DNA of 64,000 nt, taken from contig CM055191.1 in assembly GCA_029224185.1 (NCBI GenBank), positions 12,948,188-13,012,187 on the forward strand, in the 5' to 3' direction. This DNA is from Karalla daura. Taxonomy: Eukaryota; Chordata; Actinopteri; Chaetodontiformes; Leiognathidae. The number at the start of each line of letters is the position of its first letter. Position 1 is the stretch's first letter. A model generated the notes under the pieces. It was not told where the DNA came from, did no database searches, and saw nothing but the letters and a program-made list of their open reading frames with translations. Below, piece by piece: positions 12,526 to 23,900 of the stretch. A program made the position numbers and the translations under genes.

Positions 12526-12886
12526 GCCTCACACACAACAAAATCCTTGTCTTGTCCAGCAGCGTAGACAAAACCGTAGCTGAGACCAATGTTTGCCCCA
12601 CATTCAAATCTGAAAGCTGGCCACTTGAACAGCCAGCCCCGCTGCCAGCTGCAAGGGTCAAGGATACGCAGTAGGCCACCAGGTGCCACGGAGGAGGCAG
12701 CAGGGGGATGTAGACGCCGAAGGTGACCACGGCGAGGTAGACGTACAGCAGCCAGCCCGACACCTGGAGAATCTGAGGGGGCCACGACCAGCCATTCATC
12801 CTGGGAGGCCTGGAGGGCACCAGGTCGTTCCTGCTGCTGCCGCCGTGCATGGGGGCCGTGCGCCTGAACCTCCTGAAGCAGTTCAT
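10178..12886 (-). CDS. zdhhc11: zdhhc11, DHHC-type palmitoyltransferase
   Basis: Integral-membrane S-acyltransferase that transfers palmitate from acyl-CoA to protein cysteines at Golgi/ER membranes. Coding exons (minus strand): 12886-12668, 12191-12013, 11940-11839, 11741-11617, 11527-11372, 11280-11162, 11078-11028, 10672-10594, 10302-10178; phases agree throughout, giving 384 aa (human about 412). A hydrophobic pair (about residues 42-64 and 70-92) precedes the Cys-rich domain (about 133-167), which holds HCGVCNKC and the catalytic D151-H-H-C154, followed by KWLNNCIGGRNYW. Two more membrane segments follow (about 169-192 and 225-256), then the family TTxE-like element (STYDY) and a charged, poorly conserved tail. 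The start ATG abuts an acceptor-like CAG, so a 5' leader exon is likely. Exon 7 uses an unusual acceptor (aagag|GG) and is the least certain. Identity with ZDHHC11, not another DHHC enzyme, rests on IDPADASVR, PLFDR and synteny. Confidence 0.93.
10890..10990 (+). mobile_element. 3' tail of a fish non-LTR retrotransposon (L2/Rex-like)
   Basis: Contains 'gtgaagtgtcttgagacaac', then 'ttataaactggtatatgaac' and a terminal TTGAATTAAATTGAA. This is the characteristic ending of many teleost L2/Rex-type LINE copies. It lies in zdhhc11 intron 7, opposite to the gene. Confidence 0.6.
12472..12517. repeat. (CA)n microsatellite
   Basis: About 22 CA units in zdhhc11 intron 1. The long Cys-Val and His-Thr frames crossing it are repeat artefacts. 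Confidence 0.97.
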
Positions 12887-12889
12887 CTG

Positions 12890-12993
12890 GAGAGGAGAGG
12901 AGAGGAGAGGAGAGGAGAGGAGAGGAGAGGAGAGGAGAGGAGAGGAGAGGAGAGGAGAGGAGAGGAGAGGAGAGGAGAGGAGAGCAGAGGAGA
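12890..12993. repeat. (GAGGA)n / (TCCTC)n pentanucleotide array
   Basis: About 20 nearly perfect 5-bp units ending one base before the tccag that precedes the zdhhc11 start codon. On the gene strand it is a 100-nt pure pyrimidine run directly upstream of the putative acceptor. Confidence 0.95.
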
Positions 12994-14080
12994 GACATGT
13001 TCATCCATTCACTCCACACACACACATACACACACAGTGCACATCGGTTGCCTCCAGCAGATTGTGCTACATTTGCTGGGGAAATGAGTTAGGGAAATGA
13101 GCTGACCTTGATAGTGACTGTTCATCCATTGCATAGTCTTATTTAGCAGGGCTTACCAGCAACTCACCCACTCAAAAACACCCACTTCAGCGCTCGAAAG
13201 GACTCTCAAAAACTCAATTAAAAAATCTTCATTTAAAAAGTAGGATTCAGCCTATTCCTTCACTGTTGTATCCAGGTCCATTAGGTTCTGTCGTGTGAGA
13301 ACTCATAGCCTTAGCCTTAACCTAAGCACATGATGAAGTTAACATCTAAATAACATCTAAATAACAATGAGGATATTATCTCTCCCCACACATAGAAAAC
13401 AGCTGATTGGGGTGGGGGGTACAAAAGAGTGTCACAAAGGGTCAAATCTCTTTCCTGGGAAAGAAAGACCTTGTAATCACATGTTTTTGCTCGTGGCTTC
13501 AGACTTGATGTAACACTTGAACTGTGCTCTATAAGCTTCCCCAAGATGAGCCGGGGACCAGGGAACAATGGTGACTCAGAGATATCAGAGAATTAATGAG
13601 GTTTATTCATCACGCGTGAGTGAAAACTGAAAGACTTCGGTGGGTCTTCGGTGGCAGTTATTAAAGCTACTCTCTGTTCGGAAGATTTCTGCTTTGAGCT
13701 CATCCAGCATTTTGGACTGAATGCCCACTTTTGTATTTCAGATTTCCATTAAATCGGTGGGGAAAAAAGCTATTTTTTAACCTTTAACACTAAGTGTACT
13801 CTCGAAACCTAAGCGACACTGCTTACCTCTGTGATCTGTTGAATGACTACAGCTCCTGGTCAAACACAATTGGATTTTCCAGCCTTTTGACATCTCATGA
13901 TCAGTTTGTAAACCGTGCAGGTCCCTCGAAGAGTAAAAAACGTCACATGTTGGACAGTAAAACGCGCTTTGAGTAAAAAAAATAAAATAAAAACAGTTGC
14001 TACAGTGGTCCGAGGAGCAGCGTCGCCCTTGTGTTGTTGTCAGTGAAGGACGTGAGTCAGAAGTTGAAGAATCAACTCAC

Positions 14081-14135
14081 TCAGCAGGTGGTCGCAGCGC
14101 TATGGAAACTGACGCACTGCGCATGCGCGTCAAAA
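14081..14135 (-). promoter_or_regulatory. zdhhc11: candidate zdhhc11 promoter and leader exon with NRF-1 site
   Basis: At 14,118-14,129 lies TGCGCATGCGCG, a perfect match to the NRF-1 consensus YGCGCAYGCGCR. About 35 bases downstream on the minus strand is a donor, GCTGA|GTGAGT (intron from 14,080). Spliced to the CAG before the ATG at 12,886, this would give a short non-coding first exon and an intron of about 1.2 kb. Transcription start and splicing are inferred. Confidence 0.45.
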
Positions 14136-14974
14136 GCCCTCTCCAAGACACCCGGAGCAGCTCTCTCTCTCTCTTATTTATTGTGGCCCTTCAAGCTACT
14201 GAGCAAACACATCTGCCCCCAAAGCTCGTTGAAGGCTCCGTTCTTTTGCTATCATGGACTCTGGTGGATGTATGCATCATCTTTACCAGCTAACGCTCGT
14301 TTCCCATAATAATTAGAGAGAACTGTGTTAAAATATATGAAACACTTCTGCTTTTCAAAAAATAAAGCGTCTCATCTTTAGTTTCGCACACAACATATGT
14401 ATGTAGACTGCCATGTTGCTTCATTTTCACTTCCCTGTTGTGCCGTCACTTCTGGGACATCTTACCGGGAAACTTCTCACAACTGAAGCCTTAAAGTTAA
14501 TTAATGCAGCAATCTGTTGAAACCGCAGCACATCATTGATGCAATGTCCTCATTCTTCGAACTACAGCTGCTGTTCAAGAGGTCAGCAATGTGTGAGCAG
14601 TTAGTGTTTTGGCTTCTCCAAATATGGGTTCAAATACTGACACCTTCTGTGCGGTTTCCCTTTTGCTGGACGAATAAAGGTATATACTATGCTACATTTC
14701 TCTCGTCCGACTGGACACTCTAAACCATCCCAAGGTGTAACCGGTGACCAATCCCAGGTTGCATTACCAGCCTTCATCTTATCCTACCCTCCCAGGACAT
14801 CAAGACATAAAGAGTTTCAGCATCACTCTCCAGGTCTATTAGAGGATGGCACCTGGCTGGTTCAAAGCAGATGGGATAATGGATGGATGGATGGAGGTCA
14901 GTAGTTTGCAGTTTGTGACATTACTATTGATTTGCTGATTGAATCACACACATGTAAAAATACAGGTGCAAGCA

Positions 14975-14980
14975 TTTATT
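14975..14980 (-). terminator. brd9: brd9 polyadenylation signal AATAAA
   Basis: Minus-strand AATAAA (TTTATT on the plus strand), 134 bases past the brd9 stop codon, giving a short 3' UTR of about 150 nt. Confidence 0.75.
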
Positions 14981-15113
14981 TTCAAGTGTTGCACTCCTTA
15001 AAAAAACACATACAATTACACAGCAGACATTATTTACAATCATATTCAGAGGCTCCTCAAACACTCCAAGTGCCATTAGCATCAGAATGACATATTGGAG
15101 GTCATGTGTGTGG

Positions 15114-18100
15114 TCAGCTGTTGGCTGAGCCTTCTTGCTCCGGTGACTGCATGAACTCGTAGGGATCATGAACCATTTCAGACTGGTCACCCACGCCCAG
15201 GTGTGATGGGCTCCCTGTGGATCAAAGAGAACATACACGTTGGTTAGTTGATGTGAAGCCTAACTAAACTAAAAACAGGTTTGAAGTGTGACTGGACGCT
15301 CAGCAGGTGGTGTGTCCGATACCTAAGTGGTGCTGGTCCCTCTCTGAAGCATTAGAGAGGGAGGACAGGTTGGACGAGGGCCTGGAGCCCACTCTGTCCA
15401 CCTGAGCCTCCTGGAACTCCTGCAGGAGTTTGTCTGCGTCGTCAAAGTGCTGCTGGCCCTCGTCGTTCCCCGGCTCTTTCTTCACCTGTTTATCTGATGA
15501 GGAGGACAGGACAGTGAGCCCGCCTGTGTAAATACACCTATTACACCTTTTCCCACACAATTAAGACCCTGCCTTTCCACCTCCCCACACTTTCCATTGA
15601 TTCTCCTCTGAAATCCAATCCCCCCTGAAGCAGGTATAAAGATCTTAAACACCAACACTCCCTCAGAATTTTCCTGGATATTGTGTTGCATGATCACGCA
15701 TGGGTACCACTCTGTGATTATGGTGCATGATTCCTCTTGTGAAAGTTTATTTTGCAGAACCGTTTGGACCAATTTCTAATTAAACAAACTAATCATCAAG
15801 CCGGCTACTCCAAGTTCTTTCCTGAGTTTTTCTTTTGCAACCACTGGAGGAAAAACAGAACTTTGCAACCAGCACTGTGATCCGGATCAGAAAGGAGGTG
15901 AATCTTCCAGTTGATAATACAACCCAAATTGGCCAGAAGCTTACAACAGTCAAAGTGGGGCTCTGCACTCCAAACAAATGGACCCCACATTACACATCCT
16001 ATTATCATTAAAGAGTGTCAATAATCACCTAGTGAGTTCAGCATTGATATATCCAGAGACATATCGGGATAGCTCTTCATTGACATGAAGTCCAGAACAG
16101 AGCTGCTCTCTCCCAGCCCCGCTCCATCTGCCATCTGCACACAGTAAGACAGCTTCAATCGACCGGTCGAGACGGTGTAAATGGACTTTAAATGTTCCTA
16201 GCAACTCCACCGTACCTGGATGTCACAGAGGCTGGATTTGGTTTCATCGGGTTTGAGCACGATGTTTCTTTTCTGAAACGTAACACCGATAACAGTGAGC
16301 TCATATCACAGAAAGTGAAAGCTGAGGTGAAAGCTGAGGGGAATGATGGAATTCACGTGTGCCTTTATTCAGACCTGGCGGATCTGACTGACAGCTTTGA
16401 GGTGGTCGCCTGCAGTCATCTTATCCAGGAGTCTGTCCACCCAGTGCTGCGTTGTGCTCCCGCAGCCCTTGACAAACTCCTGTATGCTGCAGTTGCAGAT
16501 GGACATGACAATAGGGTAAAGATTCACTCATCTGGTCATTTTAAATTAAGATGTGACAGCAAAGCCCCCTCCCCACTTACCTGAGAGCACACTGTACCCC
16601 AGTCTCATCTCCATAAGCTGAGTAGAGCGTGTCCCCCTCATCAGGGAGCAGGTCCGGGAAGACCGAGTTCTTCTGTAGGCTCTGAACGTTGTAGGCACTG
16701 CTGAGGAATGTGACTGCACACACCAAGAGGAGACCACAATGAGCCACAGATCTTATGCTGGTCAGTTGTCGAGATCAGCGATGTTGGCATACCTTTGTGT
16801 CTCCTGTCATCTTTGAAACCTAACGTTGTTAATCCAGGCAGAAGCTTATTCGACAGAGAACTCAGGTCTACTTTATGTGTCTCCTCTTCTGCAAAAAAAA
16901 AAAATGTATTAAGAGATTTATCACATCTTATTTATGTAGTATAGATACTGCAGGGGCTTTAAAGCCTGTCTACACAATCATAACGAACCTTCGGCATCAG
17001 GATCAAGCTGATTTACAACAGTATATACAAGGGAACTGTCGGAGTCTTTACGTAAGTAGCCCATCTGTAAATGCAGAACAGAGTAAACATGGTTAACACA
17101 GATAACAATACATGCATCTTCATAAGCTCTAGACATGTCGAAAAACCTAAATGCAGCCCTTGTGAAGTGGTTGTTCAGTTGGGTCCATGTAGAGGTTTGT
17201 CACAGAAAGTATTAATTGACCTTTTTGACGCTTAGACATCACTGGAAATGATGTAGCTAAGATTTTCTTTATCACATTAAAATATAGAATAAAATCATGG
17301 ATGGAATAAAAAATGTTTTGGACGTCCATCTTCCTTTAAGTGGAGTCTTGTGGGACGAAGGGAATTATGTGATGACATCTGACCACCCTTCAATGCAAAT
17401 GCCTACAAGCTGCAAATGTGCTTTACTTCACAAACCTTGGAGTTGGGCATGTATCTGTTGATCCGGTCCCGAGCTTCGTCTGCTGAGTGCTCGACCAGAG
17501 CCAGGACGTGCTCCTCCGCCGTGCTGTCGGTCAGGCTGCAGGCGTTTCCCTCGGGTTCGTACAGGTAGCTGCTGTGACAGCCAGGACAGCGGATCACTAA
17601 CGGCAGGATGCTGAACAACACGGTTGAGGCTTCATCTGCGCTTTTTAAAGAGAAAATACCTGATGACTTCTTTCATGTCTTTCACGGGCTGCTTCTTGGA
17701 CTTCTTGGCCGACTCCACTGGCATGGGGATTATCTCCGGAGGCGGCACGTCCGCGGTGAGGTCTTCGTCGCCCAGAATGGCTGCCTGCTGGGAGAAGTCC
17801 ATGTCTTGCATGAAAGACATGCTGCGCTTCAGAGCCAAGAGTCGTTCCTGCACACCGGGCAGAGGAAAAGCACGTAGCTTCACCTGACTTGGCCTCAGGT
17901 TGACCCCACTGTCGTCTTTTTGGACGTTAAGCAGGCAAAGTCTGTCCTATTTGTAATCGTTACCTTGCTCATCATCTTGAATCCTGTGTGGAGCAGCTTC
18001 TTGGCAGCCTTATAATAGACTGTCTCTGGGCGGTTGTACACCATGGCATTGTCACACATCAGTTTAAAGTCCGCCTAAAGGCAAGAAAGCACCGGGGTGA

Positions 18101-20528
18101 CCTTTATCTGAAGAGACATTCTTGACAACATTTGTAAGAGAATAGGGGTTCACCATCCCAGCTCTCTCTTTCTGCTAAAAAGCATCCCCACCTTGAATTC
18201 TGTGACTGTGTTGTACTCATTGTTTCTAATCTTGTCTTTCATGGTGCTGAAGTCCATCGGGTGTTTGATGATCATTGAGTAGCCGGGAGCGATTGCATCC
18301 GTTACTGGACATGAGAAGAATCCATGGGGGTCTTTCCTAAAAGGAAAGCATGTGTTGATAGCAATCCATGGCTCAAACATCAGTCAGATCAAACAAGACT
18401 TTGAACTTCAGTGAAATGAAAGCCCATCCCCGACGATGTCCAACCATGTTTAGCTTGAAATAAACAACAAATGCAAATGTTGCTATTCCAGAGTCATGAG
18501 AATCAAAATGGATTATAAACCTGAAAAAAAATGCTCTGATACTGTCATTAAAAAGGAACTCAGTAAATGCTCCTCACCTCTGTAGCTGCCTCAAAAAGTG
18601 CTCCAGCAGCTGTTGCCGAGGAGTGGACTCATTCTCTGTGTGGGTCAAACACAATAACACAGGTATATAAACTGCATTGTGTTTTCGTAACAAAAGCTGA
18701 TTATTTAGCAGGAACAGTCATTCCCACCTTGCTGTGTCCTGCACGCTCTGACCGGCCTGTCCCCCTGCTGCTCTATATCCACCTTCACTTTGGGATGAAA
18801 TTCTTCCACTCCTGGCTCCATCTCAAACTCTCTCTCCTTCTTCCTTTTCTTCTCCTCTGGCTGATGGGACAGGGTCATACTGTGAGTGACGGGTCAATCA
18901 AATCATTCAGAGTTCAAAGCTCTCTTTATTACGTTTACACACCTCCAATCCAATGGTTATAGTTTTTGGCAATGTGAAAGGTTCAACGGGTCCAGAGGCA
19001 CTGCTGGCAGTTGTAGCAGCAGCTGCAGCCGCTGCTGCTTCTGCTTCATTCTGCTCTCGCTCCCTCTTCTTCCTCTTTTCCTCCTGAAGGATGGATGACA
19101 AAATAAGAAACGTCTCTTGGCTCAAAGTAGAAAAAAAGGCAGAGTCACATACAATATCCTTTGATGTCACTCACCTTGCGTCGTCGTCTTTCCTCATCAT
19201 CCACGTATTTGTCCTTGTCCTTCTCAGACTTTTTCTTCTTCTTCTTCTTTTTCTCTTTGTGCCGCTCTCGTTCATGGTCCGATCTGTCGTCGTAGTAGCT
19301 GGAGTCGTGGCCTGAGCCGGAGAGCTCGGTGACCTCACTTCCTCCAACTTTGAGCACAAGCTTCAGGGGCTTTTCAAGAGCTTTGTCTTCATAGTCTGTA
19401 ACCGACACAAAGAAACAAAAAAAGAAGGTATGTGTTCAGATAGAAATCACACTGTAAGATGAAATAATGAGGGTGAATAAATTGAGTAAACAGGATTTTG
19501 TGTGGCGTTTGCATGTACTCCCTATATCTGGGTTTCCTCCCACAATGCAAAAACAAACTTGCTTAAGGCTAATTAGAAACCTTAAGAGATGGAACTGTGA
19601 GAGTGACTGTGAAACTGGTGTGTGTATGTGTGTCCTGCAAAGGACTTATTCCCTGCCTTCACCCTATCTACGTAGGGATAGGCTCCAGCAGACCCCCACA
19701 ACATCACTGAGTTTGCAATGGCGGGCATAAGTACTTAGGACTACTAACAAGTAGTTTCAGAGTTGGTGTCTTTCTTGTTTTATTATTAGCAATATTCTCC
19801 ATGTGTTGTCTGGGTCGAGGGCATTGTATCGTTAGTGTTTCTCCTGTGACCTGTCACAGTAAGACTATTACATATAAGGTGTTACTATTACTTGCTTGAG
19901 AAACACATCTTATCCCGATACAGCTGCTTCTACCTAGATATTTTGCAATTTTGCACTGATTCATAGATCCTGAATTTGTTGTGCACCGATTCACAGCTGC
20001 TGTTACCTTTCCCCACAGATTACATCTCCAATTTCTGCAGATATTCCTATGTATAATGTTGTAGTGCTAATCTGGTAATTCACTTCTCCTATGTGGGCAT
20101 ATGTTTCAACAATTTTGTTTTACTGACAATTATTCTTATTGACATAAGCTTGCATTTCGGAGAGGAATCGATAAAGATTTCATTCATCCATCCCCCTAGT
20201 AACTTCACAGAAGTACGACAACGTAACAGCAGCTATACCGACCAATAATATACAAAACATGCGATGTATGACAGGATAACACACCAATTAGATCTGAGTG
20301 ACAGTCTAACAATGCACAAACAACTGGAACAGCGTGGCACACACAGTCCTAGTGATCGGGGCTCGAATTTTAACGCTAGATGCTGTAGATCATGTTTTGC
20401 CAGCTGAGTTAGCAGCTATGCTAAGCTACCAGTGAAGAAAAACCGTATGCCGTAAATAATGCGTAAAGCGTACATGTACCGTCGACTGTCCTCCACTCCG
20501 GCTTGTGCTTCTTGTGTTTTTTCCCCAT
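15114..20528 (-). CDS. brd9: brd9, bromodomain-containing protein 9
   Basis: Nuclear acetyl-lysine reader that, with GLTSCR1/1L, defines the non-canonical BAF (SWI/SNF) chromatin-remodelling complex. Coding exons: 20528-20480, 19395-19175, 19083-18943, 18860-18728, 18635-18578, 18336-18192, 18074-17964, 17847-17660, 17568-17436, 17064-16989, 16888-16793, 16713-16581, 16486-16375, 16272-16216, 16134-16029, 15493-15323, 15214-15114. All phases join, giving 676 aa. Order: MGKKHKKHK start; LEKPLKLVLKVGGSEVTELS; a Lys/Glu-rich linker; bromodomain from about residue 184 to 290 with HPMDFSTMK and the acetyl-lysine-binding Asn in VYNRP (about N263); then the DUF3512 region with EGNACSLTDSTAEEHVLALV, DLSSLSNKLLPGL and YSAYGDETGVQCAL; tail with RPSSNLSSLSNASERDQHHL and DPYEF. 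It is longer than human (597 aa, from memory) mainly through exons 3-4, which add an Ala-rich stretch. brd7 is excluded by these motifs and by the neighbours. Confidence 0.96.
19497..19725 (+). repeat. SINE-like teleost interspersed repeat, longest copy in the window
   Basis: Antisense to brd9 in its first intron. Ordered landmarks: 'ttgcatgtactccctatatc' and 'gggtttcctcccacaatgca' (head side), 'ggctaattagaaac', 'gagagtgactgtgaaactgg', 'tcctgcaaaggac', 'ttccctgccttcaccctatc', then 'gggataggctccagcagacc' and 'cccacaacatc'. Other copies match subsets of this order. Reminiscent of the abundant tRNA-headed SINE-like repeat of percomorph fish. Confidence 0.75.
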
Positions 20529-20792
20529 ATTCTCGCATATAAATCCGATACGTTATATTGAATCAGGGATATTATATCTAACAGTTAACATTGGCGTTCG
20601 ATCGCCTTAACAAATAAAGCGAGCGGCAGGCGGAAGTGATCGCCGAAAACAAAACGAGTACTTCCGGGTTGGCAAAGCTGCGCGGTGGATTTGATTTTCT
20701 TCCCCCACAGCTCAGAGTACTGGTTATACATTCTTTAGCACCAAGACCGTGGGTGTTTGGAGTACTCGGGTGGATAAGTTAAATGGTCTAAG
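20529..20792. promoter_or_regulatory. head-to-head brd9 / trip13 promoter
   Basis: The brd9 ATG (20,528, minus) and trip13 ATG (21,000, plus) are only about 470 bases apart and diverge. Between them lie two opposed ETS-type motifs, GCGGAAGTGA (20,630-20,639) and ACTTCCGGG (20,660-20,668), in a CpG-containing stretch. A plus-strand donor CTAAG|GTATGG (intron from 20,793) and an acceptor at 20,995-20,997 suggest trip13 has a non-coding first exon of about 100 nt and a 205-nt intron. The gene pair is head-to-head in human as well. Confidence 0.6.
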
Positions 20793-20999
20793 GTATGGTT
20801 CCAGTTTTCTCCGGTTAGCGAACCGCGTCCCTTACTTCTTTAAGGGAGGTTTGAATGTTAGCCAGCTACGCTAGCTAGCTACGACAGGTCTGTCTAGAAG
20901 TAGTCGAAGTAGAAAAGTTTGTTTTCTTGGATTAGTCATGGTCATAGCTGTTGCATTCAAAGCCCTCACATTGTGCTGTGATGCCCAGTTTCCCCAGAA

Positions 21000-23900
21000 A
21001 TGGACGGTGACAAGATGGAGGTGGGATCCAGACAGAACATCAATGTGGAGGTCCATGTGAAATCTGACAGGTAGGTTCCCTGAGCAGACAGATGAATAAT
21101 ACACAGAAACATGCATACATAGATAGATAATCTAGTCTAACTATGCACCACTGATGCTGCTTCACGCAGTGATATTCAGGTATGTGATGTGATGTCGTGT
21201 CAGTTAATTAATGTCGTTCAAAACAAACATAATGTCATGTCATAATGTCAAGGGCTCACGTCCAGGAATAGTCATGTTTCCTGCCAACACGAAAATGTAC
21301 AAAAATTAGAGAAAAAGTAAAAGATCTGGAAATTTTTTTTTCCCATCTCCTTGGTTTTCTGTGCCCTGTGAGTAAACAGCAGGTTTAAGGGTTTGGGCAT
21401 GTCACAATTTCTGTGTTGCATAGCAATTGGATGTGTTTTGTGTCATTGACCTGTTGGAAAGATCACAGAGCCCAAAACGACAACAATTCCAAACAATTCC
21501 AGATTCTTAATTACCTCCAGTGAATGGTGTATGAATGTTTGTGATTTAGTGCCATGAGATGGACTGGTGGGAGATAAGGACAGGGTCTGATTTTGTAGCA
21601 TGCCCCAAAGTTATGAAACACAGTTGTTTCTCTTTATTTCACTGGAACATTTTGATGACTTGATGGTGATACAAGAATACATGGAAGTCATTCAAAAATA
21701 TATCGAATCACCACATTGTTATTGCTTTGGTGTCAGTCAACAGGTGGCAACGCATTCATTTTTTATCCTGAGAATAGATGTAGTTGTAGCTGGAGCTCTC
21801 CCTTGGTTTATGTTATTTTCAGTTGTTTCTCATCCTTGCTCTTATTTCAGCACAGCCAAGTTATCTGAGGTGAAGAGCCATGTCATGGCTCTGCTGAACC
21901 GCCACAGCATGGTTTTTGGAAACTACAAGTGGACAGAGTTTGATGAAGCCTTCCTGCAGAAAAACGTGAAATCCATCGCTCTAGTCGACGTTGAGGACAT
22001 GGTAACGCAGGTCTGTCCTTTTGATCCGCTTCATCTACAGCCATTCCCTGTTAAAAAAAAGAATGTTTTGCAGCTCAGCCTTTTTTCTTCCCCCCAACGC
22101 TCAGCTCATTGATTTGAAGAGCTGCTCCGTCTCCGTTCACATCTTCACTCTGAACGAGGACGGGCCTAACATGCTCTGCCTGGAGGAGGATGAAGGCCTA
22201 TCAGCAGCCAATCACTGGCTCCTGCCAGCAGGTGATACTGGGTGTAGCTTGATTTATCTCCTGCTAAAAGTTGCGTAGTCCGATGTTGTCCCGACTTGAA
22301 CTGTTTGTTTTCCAACAGCTGAATTCCACGGGATCTGGGAGAGTCTGGTGTACGATAGCGGAGTCAAAGCCCAGGTACGACCCTGGCCGAGAGATGAGAG
22401 AAAAATGTCTCCATGGTACCGGCCACACAGCTAAACTCCACATCCCTGTCCCCGTTCCTGCAGCTTCTAGACTATGTCACGACAACGATTTACTTCTCCG
22501 ACAAGAACGTGGACAGCAACCTGATCTCATGGAACCGCGTCGTGCTGCTTCACGGTAAGTTGCGAACAAAGAGTCGCAGAAAAGTTTACTGGCTGAGATT
22601 GTGTGTTTAGGTGATTTACGACCCTGTGTGTGTGTGTGTGCCCACATTCAGGACCCCCGGGCACAGGGAAAACGTCATTATGCAAAGCTCTTGCCCAGAA
22701 ACTGTCAATCAGAATGTCAGACCGGTAAGTCCTTACATAATCATTTTAGCGAAGCCGCTGAAGTAGCTACACCTGCTCTTTTCATTTCAGAGTCCCCTCC
22801 TCTCCCTGCAGGTATTCTTACGGACAATTTGTTGAAATAAATAGCCACAGCCTGTTCTCAAAGTGGTTCTCGGAGGTACACCTGGCTTCTTTTATGTCGC
22901 ATAGTTGGGTTTGAGGCTTTATTGTTCCGCTGCTAACCGCTGCTAATCTGCTGCGTTTTGTTCCAGAGTGGCAAGCTGGTCACAAAGATGTTTCAAAAGA
23001 TCCAGGAGCTGATCGATGACAAAGAAGCCCTTGTATTTGTCCTGATTGACGAGGTAAAAGTCTTGGTTTAAACCTCTTTTTTTTTTTAATCATTATTATA
23101 CAGTTTGAGTAGACGCCTTCTTGGATCTGCTTCCAGGATCCTGAAATGAAACCGGAGCCTAATTATCTGACGATCAGGAGTGCGATTGTTGCTTTTCTTC
23201 TCTTTTCCTATTCGTGGATGTGATTTCCCGGGGCCGTTCTGTAGGTGGAGAGTCTGACGGCCGCGAGGAACGCCTGCCAGTCGGGAACGGAGCCCTCTGA
23301 CGCCATCCGGGTGGTCAACTCTGTTCTCACTCAGCTCGACCAAATTAAACGGTCAGGGGAACAGTGGTGCGCTGTTTTACGGCCCCCTCTCTTGTAGAAC
23401 CGGGAGCCCTAACATAGCAATTCACAGTCCTGTTTTCACCAGGAAAATCCCCTCTATTACACCGGCTCCCGTCTGATTCTGTTTTTTTGGCCGCACGCGC
23501 CAGACATTCCAACGTGGTGATCCTGACGACCTCCAACGTGACAGAGAAGATAGACCTGGCATTTGTGGACCGGGCCGACATCAAGCAGTACATCGGGCCC
23601 CCGTCTGAGAAAGGCATCTACAATATCTACTTCTCCTGTCTGGAGGAGCTGATGAAGGTGAGCCCCCTGTGTGATGGGGAGTTTTGCAAACACACGGGTC
23701 CATGTATGTTCTGACGCGGGACGGAACCTCGGAGGCGAATGTGTTTTTATGAGAGAGGCTCCGCTCTTCCGTTTGATGGCTATACCAGCACCTCTGCACA
23801 CATCGAGCAGCCAAAACAAGATGGAAACTCCACAAGCTGCTCACAGAAACGGCACGTGAAACCAGTTCTAGGACTGGGGTCGCTCTCAGGATGCGCTGTG

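Noticed and set aside
12471..13031. 186-aa minus-strand ORF with LLSSP and VCVCV repeats
   Set aside because: Shifted frame across the pentanucleotide array, zdhhc11 exon 1 and the CA repeat; the real zdhhc11 frame lies alongside.
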